Source: Campylobacterales bacterium (GTDB taxonomy: Bacteria; Campylobacterota; Campylobacteria; Campylobacterales; Sulfurimonadaceae). Taken from it: a DNA stretch of 64,000 nt. The first letter of the stretch is position 1. Every line of letters starts with the position of its first letter. Under the pieces are notes generated by a model. It worked only from the letters and a program-made list of their open reading frames with translations, searched no databases and was not told the DNA's origin. Position numbers and translations under genes: made by a program. Of the stretch, positions 16,866-24,699 are shown piece by piece. The stretch covers positions 184,548 to 248,547 of the forward strand of contig JAPLGO010000016.1 of NCBI GenBank assembly GCA_026390115.1, written 5' to 3'.

Positions 16866-18376
16866 ACCTCTTAAATCCTGAATATTTTTGGCTTTTGCTC
16901 CTTCTTACACCTCTCTTTATCAAAAAAAATTTCAGGGAGATGAGTTTTGTCTCTTATGGATACATCTTTACTTTTTTATTTATCATTTTGGCACTCACTC
17001 GCCCCGTTATAGAACAGGAGCCTGTACAGAGTGAACAAGTATTGAGTGATGTGATTATTGCCGTGGATTTGTCCTATTCCATGCATGCAACAGATATTTT
17101 GCCTACACGGCTAGAAAAAGCTAAAGAGATAGTTCAAGCTTTAGTGAAAATCCAAAAAGATAGTAAGTTTGGAGTTGTCGGATTTACAACAAATGCCATA
17201 GTTTTATCGCCGCTTACAGAAGATAGTGAACTTTTGCTTCATTTATTTAACTCACTTGAGCAAAAATTGGTTATCACCAAGGGAAGCAGTGTTTTACCTG
17301 CCATAGAGCTGTCTCGTAAAATGTCAAAATCAAAACATCCGAGTGTGGTTATTTTGAGTGACGGAGCGGATGAACCGAGTTATGAAAAAGAGGCAAGGTT
17401 TGCAAAGGAGAACGGTTTAATCGTAAATGTTTTCATGATTGCCACACAGATGGGCGGAACATTGACGCTCGAAAACGGGGAGTTGCTCAAAGATGACAAA
17501 GGAAATATTGTAGTCTCAAGGGCAAACAGTGCTCTTTCAGTTGTGGCAACAACAAGCGGCGGCGTTTTTACCGAGAGTCTTGATACGCTTTTGGATGCAT
17601 TAGAGGAGCAAAAAAACAGAGATTTTAAAACGCAGACTTCCATTATGAAAAATCTAGAACTCTTTTATTACTTCGTGGTTTTGGCAATTCTTACGTTTTT
17701 GGTAACAACCACCACTCTCAAACGCTTTGTCATCGCTTTTTTACTCCTTGTTGGAGTGCATTTAAGTGCTTCTCCTTATGAGCAGATACAAGAAGATATC
17801 GCAAAGAGCGCCTATGAAAAAGGGGAGTATAAAAAAGCGATAGAACACTACCAAAAGATTGACAAAAGCAGAGCTTACTTTAATCTGGCATGTGCATATT
17901 ATAAAGAGGGTGAATATGAGAAGGCACTGACAAATTTTGCTAGGGTAAAATCGAGCGATGCGAAGTTTAAGTCCAACCTTTTTTATAACATGGCAAATAC
18001 GCTAGTACGGCTCAAAGAGTTCAAAAAAGCGAGAGAGGCGTATTTGAAATCGCTTACACTTTTTTACACGAAAGAGGCAGATGAAAATTTACAATATATT
18101 AAAGATGTTGAAGAAGAAAAAACAATGAGTACGGGGCAACAAAAAACAAAGAATAATTCAGAAATTGCCAAGCAAGAGGAATCCTCACAAAAGAAAAAAG
18201 AGGGCGGCGGTTCAAATATGGAGGTGAGTGCAAATGCAAGCAGCGGGGCAAGCGATGCCCAGAAAAAAGCAAAAAACGAGGGCATGATAAACCTCAATGG
18301 CGGCAAAGCAAAATTAAGCTCAAAACAGTATGAGTTAATCAATAAAAGAGGGACAAATGAACAAAAACCTTGGTAA
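16862..18376 (+). CDS. BatB-BatC fusion: VWA domain plus TPR (module 1)
   Basis: A 504-residue protein. Residues about 1-50 hold two membrane segments, then a VWA domain with DLSYS at 69-73 and LSDGADEP. A membrane segment follows (about 272-294), then a second hydrophobic stretch, TPR repeats (about 318-410) and a low-complexity Lys/Glu/Ser/Gly tail ending in EQKPW. The second MIDAS Thr position appears as Ser (KGSSVLP). I chose ATG 16862 because GAGAGG precedes it and it couples to the upstream stop; an upstream ATG at 16820 lies within batA. TPR probably binds partner proteins. Confidence 0.86.
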   Translation: MNLLNPEYFWLLLLLTPLFIKKNFREMSFVSYGYIFTFLFIILALTRPVIEQEPVQSEQVLSDVIIAVDLSYSMHATDILPTRLEKAKEIVQALVKIQKDSKFGVVGFTTNAIVLSPLTEDSELLLHLFNSLEQKLVITKGSSVLPAIELSRKMSKSKHPSVVILSDGADEPSYEKEARFAKENGLIVNVFMIATQMGGTLTLENGELLKDDKGNIVVSRANSALSVVATTSGGVFTESLDTLLDALEEQKNRDFKTQTSIMKNLELFYYFVVLAILTFLVTTTTLKRFVIAFLLLVGVHLSASPYEQIQEDIAKSAYEKGEYKKAIEHYQKIDKSRAYFNLACAYYKEGEYEKALTNFARVKSSDAKFKSNLFYNMANTLVRLKEFKKAREAYLKSLTLFYTKEADENLQYIKDVEEEKTMSTGQQKTKNNSEIAKQEESSQKKKEGGGSNMEVSANASSGASDAQKKAKNEGMINLNGGKAKLSSKQYELINKRGTNEQKPW

Positions 18377-19469
18377 ATTTCTTTTACTATTTTTAGCACT
18401 CTGGCATGTTGAGATTTTTGCCTCGACATATGTTTGGCATGTTGAGGCTGATAAAAAAACAGCATTTGTAAACGAAGCGATTTATTTAAAATATAGTTGT
18501 GAATTTAGCGACAGAGCTGAGCTCTACTCCATAGATTTTAATCCGGTAGCGGAGAATGAAGAGTATAGTTTGAAACTTTTAAGCCAAACAACAAAAATTG
18601 AAGATGGCAGAAAAATAGTTTTATATGAGTTTGTGGTATTTGCAAAAAGAGCCGGTGAAGTGAAGTTTGACTTTGACATGGCGATGAAAAAAAGCAATCG
18701 TGATTCAATAGAAAATATGATTATAGGCAGGGACAATATACAAGTAGAGCAGTTTTCTACAACTCTTGTACATCAAGAGAGTATAGCTGTTGAGGTAAAA
18801 GAGATTCATACTGATTTGTTCGGCTCGTTAGACATGCAGATAAAAAAAGATGCCCCCAAAGTAAAAGCATATGAGCCTTTTCACATGGAGATAACTCTAA
18901 AAGGAGTAGGAAATTTTGAAGCACTAAAGCCCTATGAATTTAGCATTGTGGGAGTGAAAATATTTTCAGAAAAACCGATAGAAAATGTGACCCTCACAAA
19001 AGATGGACTGAGCGGTGAGTGGAGCCAAAAGTTTGCATTTGTAGGTGAAAAAGATTTTGAAATACCTGCTTTTTCGTTTAAATATTTTGATAAAAATGAG
19101 CAGAAAATCAAAGAGGTTCATTTTGAAGCAATAAAAGTGGAGGTAAGTAAAGCTTTTTCTAAAGAGGAACTTATTGAAGTAGACGAGAATGAGAAAAGTT
19201 TTTTAAAGTTAGAGTATTTTTACTATCTTTTAACCTTTATTGCAGGGTTTTTAGCCTCTAAAATAAAAATAAAAAAATCAGTTATACCTACTAAAGATGA
19301 AATTTTTTTAAATAAAATACAAAATGCAAAATCACTCGAAGAACTTTGCATGCTTCTGGTGCTCAAAGACTCTAAAAAATATAGTGATATTATTTTTAAA
19401 ATAGAGACTAAAGAGATTACTTCTCTTAAAAAAGCCAAAGAGCTCTCAATTTTGTTAATGGAGTATTAA
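18357..19469 (+). CDS. BatD-like protein (module 1)
   Basis: A 370-residue exported protein with an N-terminal signal (LGKFLLLFLALWHVEIFA), two or more beta-sandwich repeats of the BatD (oxygen tolerance) type, one C-terminal membrane segment (about 283-300) and a short cytosolic tail. The repeat MQIKKDAPKVKAYEPFHMEI marks the start of a BatD unit. It overlaps the preceding gene by 20 bp, with GAGGGA as ribosome site. It is about 100 residues shorter than the module 2 copy and so may have lost a domain. Confidence 0.82.
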   Translation: MNKNLGKFLLLFLALWHVEIFASTYVWHVEADKKTAFVNEAIYLKYSCEFSDRAELYSIDFNPVAENEEYSLKLLSQTTKIEDGRKIVLYEFVVFAKRAGEVKFDFDMAMKKSNRDSIENMIIGRDNIQVEQFSTTLVHQESIAVEVKEIHTDLFGSLDMQIKKDAPKVKAYEPFHMEITLKGVGNFEALKPYEFSIVGVKIFSEKPIENVTLTKDGLSGEWSQKFAFVGEKDFEIPAFSFKYFDKNEQKIKEVHFEAIKVEVSKAFSKEELIEVDENEKSFLKLEYFYYLLTFIAGFLASKIKIKKSVIPTKDEIFLNKIQNAKSLEELCMLLVLKDSKKYSDIIFKIETKEITSLKKAKELSILLMEY

Positions 19470-19514
19470 CAACTTTTTAACTAGAATAAATCGAAATATT
19501 TAGAGGAAAAGAAA

Positions 19515-20519
19515 ATGAATAAATCTAGTTTGCTTTTTTCATCGTTTATAGTTGCACTTATGATGAGTGGTTGTGCGCAAAGAATCAGTGTCAAAGCCCT
19601 TGTTCCGGCAGAGATAGACAGAGCGACAAGCACAAAAAAAATTGCAATAACAGAGTTTAAAAACGATTTCGTAGGGCTTGGCTCAAAGATAGAAGCGAAT
19701 CTTGCAAATCAAAGAATTGATAATCAAACTTTTTTTACATTGGTAAGCAGAAGTGATATTGATAAGGTTATAAGAGAGCAAAAAATTCAAAACAGCGGTT
19801 TGGTAGAGCCAAAAGATGCGGTTGAGGTGGGCAATCTTATAGGCGCACAGGCGATTATCTCCGGAGATGTCGGACAGGTTACTTCAAGCGACTCTTTCTA
19901 TTATGAAAGCCGTTCCAAATGTGCAGATAAAAAATGCAGTGAGCTGATTTACTACAATGTAGGCTGCAACATGCGGGTTGTCGGTCTCTCAGCCCAAATA
20001 CGGATGATTGACATAGCAAAGGGTGATATTATTTATGCCGATACAATGGCAAAAGCAGCCGAATTTAGACACTGCATTGATGACTACAGAGCTATCCCGT
20101 CAGCTGAAATAGCAGCACAAAGTTTGGCAAATGATATTTCTCAAACTTTTACATACAAACTCACCCCGCATTATCGCTATTTTGATGTTGTTTTGCTTGA
20201 AAATGCAGATTTAGATTATAACAAGGCTCAGAAAAAACTTTTGGAGAGTTCTTTGGAATATATAAAACAAAATAGATATGACAAAGCCGAAAAACTGCTC
20301 ATGGAGTTGATAGATGCAACCGACAGAAAGAGTTTGGTGGCTTTTTACAATCTTGGAGTGGTCAAAGAGGCACAGGGTGAGTTCATAAAAGCTCAGGAGT
20401 ATTATAAAATGGCTGATGCTTTGATGGTTGAGCCGATAGAAGAGGTAAGTACCGCCTACAATAGAATTGGTTTGATGATAACAAATCAAGTCAAATCACA
20501 AGAGCAGATGTCAAGGTAG
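19515..20519 (+). CDS. CsgG-like lipoprotein with C-terminal TPR
   Basis: A 334-residue lipoprotein (lipobox MMSGC, Cys about residue 19). Residues about 27-200 form a CsgG/LpoB-like domain: KIAITEFKNDFVGLG, then a segment ending VIREQKIQNSGLVEPKDA and LIGAQAIISGDV. The C-terminal 100 residues have two TPR-like helical repeats (YDKAEKLLMELI, AFYNLGVVKEAQGEFIKAQE). CsgG relatives are outer-membrane secretion pores, penicillin-binding-protein activators or parts of surface complexes; the exact role is unknown. It lies 45 bp after batD1 and is paired with the following LPP20-like gene. Confidence 0.82.
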   Translation: MNKSSLLFSSFIVALMMSGCAQRISVKALVPAEIDRATSTKKIAITEFKNDFVGLGSKIEANLANQRIDNQTFFTLVSRSDIDKVIREQKIQNSGLVEPKDAVEVGNLIGAQAIISGDVGQVTSSDSFYYESRSKCADKKCSELIYYNVGCNMRVVGLSAQIRMIDIAKGDIIYADTMAKAAEFRHCIDDYRAIPSAEIAAQSLANDISQTFTYKLTPHYRYFDVVLLENADLDYNKAQKKLLESSLEYIKQNRYDKAEKLLMELIDATDRKSLVAFYNLGVVKEAQGEFIKAQEYYKMADALMVEPIEEVSTAYNRIGLMITNQVKSQEQMSR

Positions 20520-20523
20520 TTTG

Positions 20524-21510
20524 ATGAGATATTTTATAACTCTTTTGAGTGCACTGCTATTTTTATCGGCATGTGCGAGTCAAAAACAATCTGTAGTAGC
20601 AAGCAAAAAAGAGTTGCCTCAGTGGTACAAGAACCCTGTAAAAACAAACGAATCAACCATGTATTCTACAGGTGAGGGAGAGAGCAAAGAGGAGGCAGTT
20701 GCAGTTGCCTTAAGTGGCATGGCGTCTACTTTGAGCGTCTCAATCTCATCAGAGTTTAAAACAAAAAGCGTTGTTCAAGAGGGAGACATTGAGAGTTCTC
20801 AAACAACAAGCACCAATGAAGTAAAAAGTGATGTTAAAAAGATTCGCATCAGTAACTATGAAGTTGTTGAAGTCGAGGAGATTGGATTTAAAAAGTTCAT
20901 AGTGCTGGTCAAATCCGAGAAAAGAAAACTTTTTGAGAGTCTTAAAAAAGAGCTGGAGCAAAAAATAAGCTTCATACAAACGGGAACAACATCCAATGCC
21001 ATGAAAGAGCTGGGCAGTTATAAAGAACAGAAAAACTCACTGCAGGATGTCCCAAACATGCTCACGGTTATGAGCGTGTTGGATGAGAGTTTTGACGGCT
21101 CAAAATATATAAAAAAAGTTAAAGAGATAGATGAGAAGTATCAGAAGCTGCTAAATTCCATAACTTTTAGCATTGAAAGTGATAGTGAATCACAAAACCT
21201 TAAAGCACCCATCCAAAATGGGTTAAGTGAAAAAAAATTGACCATACAAGAGGGAAGCGGAAAAAATCACTTTAAAATCACTCTCTCCTCAAAAACAGAG
21301 CAAGCGTCATCCTACGGATTCAGCCTTGCCAGATGCGCAATAAATATAACTACAAAAGATTACAGTGGTGCAATTATCGCAAGCAATAAGCTCAATATTA
21401 CAGGGCAATCAACACAGGGCTACAATATAGCCAAAGAGAACGTCGCAATCAAGCTGAGTGAGATGATTAAAAAAGATGGAGTTGAGAAAGTTTTGGGACT
21501 TGAAATATAA
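20524..21510 (+). CDS. LPP20-family lipoprotein
   Basis: A 328-residue lipoprotein with signal and lipobox (LFLSAC). The N-terminal half has the LPP20 pattern: LPQWYKNPVKTN, YSTGEGESKEEAVAVALSGM. The C-terminal half (about 200-328) reads as a beta-rich domain with the end SEMIKKDGVEKVLGLEI. Function is unknown. It belongs to the same broad family as FlgP, but context places it with a CsgG-like protein and the Bat modules. ATG 20524, with AAGG seven bases upstream, is preferred to the adjacent TTG. It may act with its neighbour as an outer-membrane assembly. Confidence 0.75.
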   Translation: MRYFITLLSALLFLSACASQKQSVVASKKELPQWYKNPVKTNESTMYSTGEGESKEEAVAVALSGMASTLSVSISSEFKTKSVVQEGDIESSQTTSTNEVKSDVKKIRISNYEVVEVEEIGFKKFIVLVKSEKRKLFESLKKELEQKISFIQTGTTSNAMKELGSYKEQKNSLQDVPNMLTVMSVLDESFDGSKYIKKVKEIDEKYQKLLNSITFSIESDSESQNLKAPIQNGLSEKKLTIQEGSGKNHFKITLSSKTEQASSYGFSLARCAINITTKDYSGAIIASNKLNITGQSTQGYNIAKENVAIKLSEMIKKDGVEKVLGLEI

Positions 21511-21565
21511 TTAAAATAAAAATTTCTGCAACCATATATTTATCAACCATTAACCCCCTCTTTGC

Positions 21566-21571
21566 TATACT
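21566..21571 (+). promoter_or_regulatory. Candidate -10 box of the moxR-bat operon
   Basis: TATACT with an upstream TGC (extended -10 type), 30 bp before the moxR start. It lies in the 91-bp gap after the LPP20-like gene, so the second Bat module probably has its own promoter. Confidence 0.5.
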
Positions 21572-21601
21572 TTTTCACTTTAAAAACAAGGTAATATTTA
21601 T

Positions 21602-22549
21602 ATGATTTCAAAAATTCAAGAGATAAAGAAAGAGGTTGCGAAGGTAGTTGTTGGGCAGGAGAAGATGATTGATTCTCTCCTTATTGCGCTTTTGTGTGAG
21701 GGGCATATTCTTATTGAGGGTGTTCCGGGGCTTGCAAAAACTACGACTGTCAATGCGTTGGCAAAATCACTGGGCTTAAACTTTAAACGGGCTCAATTCA
21801 CTCCCGATTTGCTTCCATCGGATATTCTGGGTGCGGAGATATATGACCCGCAAAATAACAGTTTTAAAATCAAAAAAGGTCCAATCTTTACAAACCTTCT
21901 TTTGGCAGATGAGATTAACCGCTCTCCGGCAAAAGTTCAGTCGGCTCTGCTTGAAGTTATGCAGGAAAAACAGGTAACTTTAGGCGATACAACCTTTAAA
22001 CTTGACCTTCCGTTTTTTGTTATGGCGACGCAAAACCCTGTGGAGCAAGAGGGCGTTTATCAGCTTCCTGAGGCGCAGCTTGACCGTTTTATGCTTAAAC
22101 TTTTGGTTGATTACAACACAAAATCAGAGGAGCTTGAAATTGCAAGACGCATCTCAAGCGGTAATTTTGAAGAGATACATGCAGTCTTGTCTCATGAAGA
22201 GTTGATAGAGCTAAAAAAAGCTATTAAAGCGGTGCATGTGGACAGCGAGGTTGAGGAGTACATGATAGAGCTTGTAAACGCAACCAGAAATCCGAGTGAT
22301 TACGGGCTTGAGAGGCTCAAAAACTTCATACAATTTGGTGCCTCTCCGCGTGTGAGCATCGACATGTTCAAAGCGGTAAAAGCGATGGCATTTTTGCGAG
22401 GAAAAGATTTTGTAACGCCTGTGGATGTGGCGTTTGTTGCAAAAGAGCTTATGCGTCACCGCATCGTTTTGAGTTATGAAGCTGAAGCTGAGGGCATCAC
22501 GACGGATGAGATTATTCAAGCTGTTTTAGAGGCCGTGCAGATACCGTAA
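21602..22549 (+). CDS. MoxR-family AAA+ ATPase
   Basis: A 315-residue MoxR ATPase. Walker A is GVPGLAKTTT (about residues 41-50), Walker B is LLADEINRSPAK, sensor 1 is MATQNPVEQEG, the Arg finger region is LPEAQLDRFMLK, and sensor 2 is GASPRVSIDM. MoxR proteins act as chaperones that remodel or load metal into VWA-domain partners. This is the only MoxR gene in the region, so it may serve both Bat modules. A stop-start overlap couples it to the DUF58 gene. Confidence 0.95.
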   Translation: MISKIQEIKKEVAKVVVGQEKMIDSLLIALLCEGHILIEGVPGLAKTTTVNALAKSLGLNFKRAQFTPDLLPSDILGAEIYDPQNNSFKIKKGPIFTNLLLADEINRSPAKVQSALLEVMQEKQVTLGDTTFKLDLPFFVMATQNPVEQEGVYQLPEAQLDRFMLKLLVDYNTKSEELEIARRISSGNFEEIHAVLSHEELIELKKAIKAVHVDSEVEEYMIELVNATRNPSDYGLERLKNFIQFGASPRVSIDMFKAVKAMAFLRGKDFVTPVDVAFVAKELMRHRIVLSYEAEAEGITTDEIIQAVLEAVQIP

Positions 22550-23379
22550 TGAGTAAATTACAGAGAATATTAGTTCGTGCAAGACGGCAAGTCTTTAGCG
22601 AAATGGTCGGCAACAATCCCTCTGTTTTTCAAGGGGAGGGGTATGATTTTATAGAGCTTCGAGAGTACATGCCCGGAGATGATATTCGTCATATTGATTG
22701 GAATATCACGGCCAAGATGCGCAAGCCCTACATTAAAATTTTTCGTGAAGAGAGAGAGTTGAATGTCGTGGTTGTGAGTGTACTCAACGGAAGTGTGCAT
22801 TTTGGCTCTAAAAAATTTAAGCAGGATGTGATTGCTGAAATAAATGCGCTCCTTGGTTTTTCAACACTTAAAAATGGAGATTTACTCAGCTCCTATATTT
22901 TTACGAATGAGATGGTTTCACACCTCAAACCAAGTAAAAAGATACATCAGGTACAAAAAAGTGTGAGTGAAATTTTAGATTTTGATGCACTGAACCAAAG
23001 AGTTGACTTCAAAGTTTTGGCAGATACACTCTATAAAAGATTAAAAAGAAAATCTCTCATCCTAGTAGTGGGAGATTTTTTTGAGATTCCCGACTTTAAG
23101 CTTCTGGCTAAAAAACATGAAGTCGTAACGGTTATCGTGCGAGATTTATTAGAGGAGAAACCTCCTGTTATGGGCTTTTCATCTTTAGTTGATCCAGAGA
23201 GCGGAGCAGTTTTGGAGGGTGATTTTAACGCATCCAGCGTTGAAGCGTATGCCAAAAAAGTGACTATGCATGACCATAAACTTTATGATGCTTTTAGAAA
23301 ACAGCAGATTAGATTTACAAAAATATACACACATGCCAATGCGGCGGTGGAACTAAGAAGACTTTTTGAAGGTAGATAA
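22549..23379 (+). CDS. DUF58 protein of the MoxR-Bat operon
   Basis: A 276-residue DUF58 protein with the family hallmark YDFIELREYMPGDDIRHIDW (about residues 28-47). The C-terminal half has a VWA-like fold lacking a complete metal site (LILVVGDFFEIPDF). DUF58 genes nearly always follow moxR, but their biochemical role is not established. Its stop overlaps the start of the next gene. I see no membrane segment, unlike longer DUF58 proteins. Confidence 0.92.
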   Translation: MSKLQRILVRARRQVFSEMVGNNPSVFQGEGYDFIELREYMPGDDIRHIDWNITAKMRKPYIKIFREERELNVVVVSVLNGSVHFGSKKFKQDVIAEINALLGFSTLKNGDLLSSYIFTNEMVSHLKPSKKIHQVQKSVSEILDFDALNQRVDFKVLADTLYKRLKRKSLILVVGDFFEIPDFKLLAKKHEVVTVIVRDLLEEKPPVMGFSSLVDPESGAVLEGDFNASSVEAYAKKVTMHDHKLYDAFRKQQIRFTKIYTHANAAVELRRLFEGR

Positions 23380-23777
23380 TGCAAAGTTACGACATTCCAA
23401 TACATGATATAAAACCGATAGTTGATGTGCATGAGTACTCTCTCTATTACTTCTTGGGGGTGGCTGGTGCTGCGATGCTTTTGGCAGGCGGAATTTTCTA
23501 CCTCATATATTTGTGGTTAAGAAAAAGAAAGAGATTCAACATAAGAAAAGAGCATAAAAGAGTTTTAAACTCATTAGCTTTTATTGACGCGAAAAGGACG
23601 GCATATGCTATTACTCACTATGGTGCAACCTTCAAAAATGATACACCTCGACATGCGGAGATGTTTAAAAATTTAACAGATAGACTGGAAGCCTACAAAT
23701 ATAAAAAAGAGGTTGAAGGTTTAGATAGAGAGACTCTTGGCTACTTCGAACTCTATAAAGAGATGTGCGATGTTTGA
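23379..23777 (+). CDS. Small DUF4381-like membrane protein
   Basis: A 132-residue protein with one membrane segment (about residues 28-48, GVAGAAMLLAGGIFYLIYLW), a basic juxtamembrane stretch and a helical cytosolic domain. Size, topology and position between DUF58 and BatA match the DUF4381 family often found in MoxR-VWA operons. The N-terminal IHDIKPIVDVHEYSLY may be a short periplasmic peptide. Its last 8 bp overlap the next gene. Function unknown. Confidence 0.72.
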   Translation: MQSYDIPIHDIKPIVDVHEYSLYYFLGVAGAAMLLAGGIFYLIYLWLRKRKRFNIRKEHKRVLNSLAFIDAKRTAYAITHYGATFKNDTPRHAEMFKNLTDRLEAYKYKKEVEGLDRETLGYFELYKEMCDV

Positions 23778-24699
23778 CGGGCTCTATTTTGAGTTGCCGA
23801 AACTCTCTTTTATAATTTTTGTTTTTATAGGGTGTGCTTCGATATGCAAAATGCGATTGCCCTCAATCTACTTTCCGCATGCGCAGCAGTTTATGAACAG
23901 TTCTGTATCCACATCTAAACTTCTTTTTTTTCTCAAATGGCTTGGAATTAGTATGATGATTCTGGCACTCATGTCGCCGGTAAAAGATGAACCTTATGAG
24001 ATAGAGCCAAAAAGCGGATACGAGATAGCCCTAATTTTAGATGCTTCAGAGTCGATGACTGAGAAAGGATTTGACAGCGCAAACGAAAATTTAAACAGAT
24101 TTGATGTTGTAAAAAATATTGTTGCTGATTTTATTGCTAAAAGAAAGAGTGACAACATGGGTTTGGTGGTTTTTGGAGCCTACTCATTTATAGCTTCTCC
24201 GCTCACTTATGATGAGAATATTTTAAGTCGTATAGTCTCTCAGTTGAGAATAGGAATGGCAGGGAGATTTACAGCACTGTATGAAGCATTGGCTCAGGGC
24301 GTAAACTTGCTAAAAACAAGTGAATCCAAAAGCAAAATCGCGATACTTTTAACAGACGGTTATAGCACGGCAGGAGCGGATAGAGTTCCCCTTGAAGTAG
24401 CTCTTGCCATGGCGAAAAAAGAGGGTGTTAAGGTCTATCCGATTGGTATTGGCAGAACGCATGAATACAATGAAAATGTTTTAGAAAATATTGCCAAAGA
24501 GACCGGAGGAGTTGCTTTTGGTGCTTCGAGTGCAAATGAGCTAAAAGAGGTTTATGCAAAGATTGATGAGCTTGAAAAGTCTGAAATTAAAAGCGAGTCG
24601 TTTACATATTTGAAATACTACTTTGCCTATCCGCTTTTTGTGGCGTTGATGTCACTTATGCTTTATGTCTATCTAAGAAATAAAAGGGGGCATGCATGA
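23770..24699 (+). CDS. BatA-like VWA-domain membrane protein (module 2)
   Basis: A 309-residue paralogue of the gene at 15942, with the same layout: two N-terminal membrane segments, VWA domain (DASES, RFTALYEA, LLTDGYSTAG) and C-terminal anchor. The shared ending pattern ANELKEVYAKIDELEKSEIK mirrors NAKELQEVYKKIDALESSSIK of module 1. I chose ATG 23770, where the first membrane segment starts in register; the upstream in-frame start lies inside the preceding gene. It overlaps the next gene by ATGA. Confidence 0.9.
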   Translation: MFDGLYFELPKLSFIIFVFIGCASICKMRLPSIYFPHAQQFMNSSVSTSKLLFFLKWLGISMMILALMSPVKDEPYEIEPKSGYEIALILDASESMTEKGFDSANENLNRFDVVKNIVADFIAKRKSDNMGLVVFGAYSFIASPLTYDENILSRIVSQLRIGMAGRFTALYEALAQGVNLLKTSESKSKIAILLTDGYSTAGADRVPLEVALAMAKKEGVKVYPIGIGRTHEYNENVLENIAKETGGVAFGASSANELKEVYAKIDELEKSEIKSESFTYLKYYFAYPLFVALMSLMLYVYLRNKRGHA

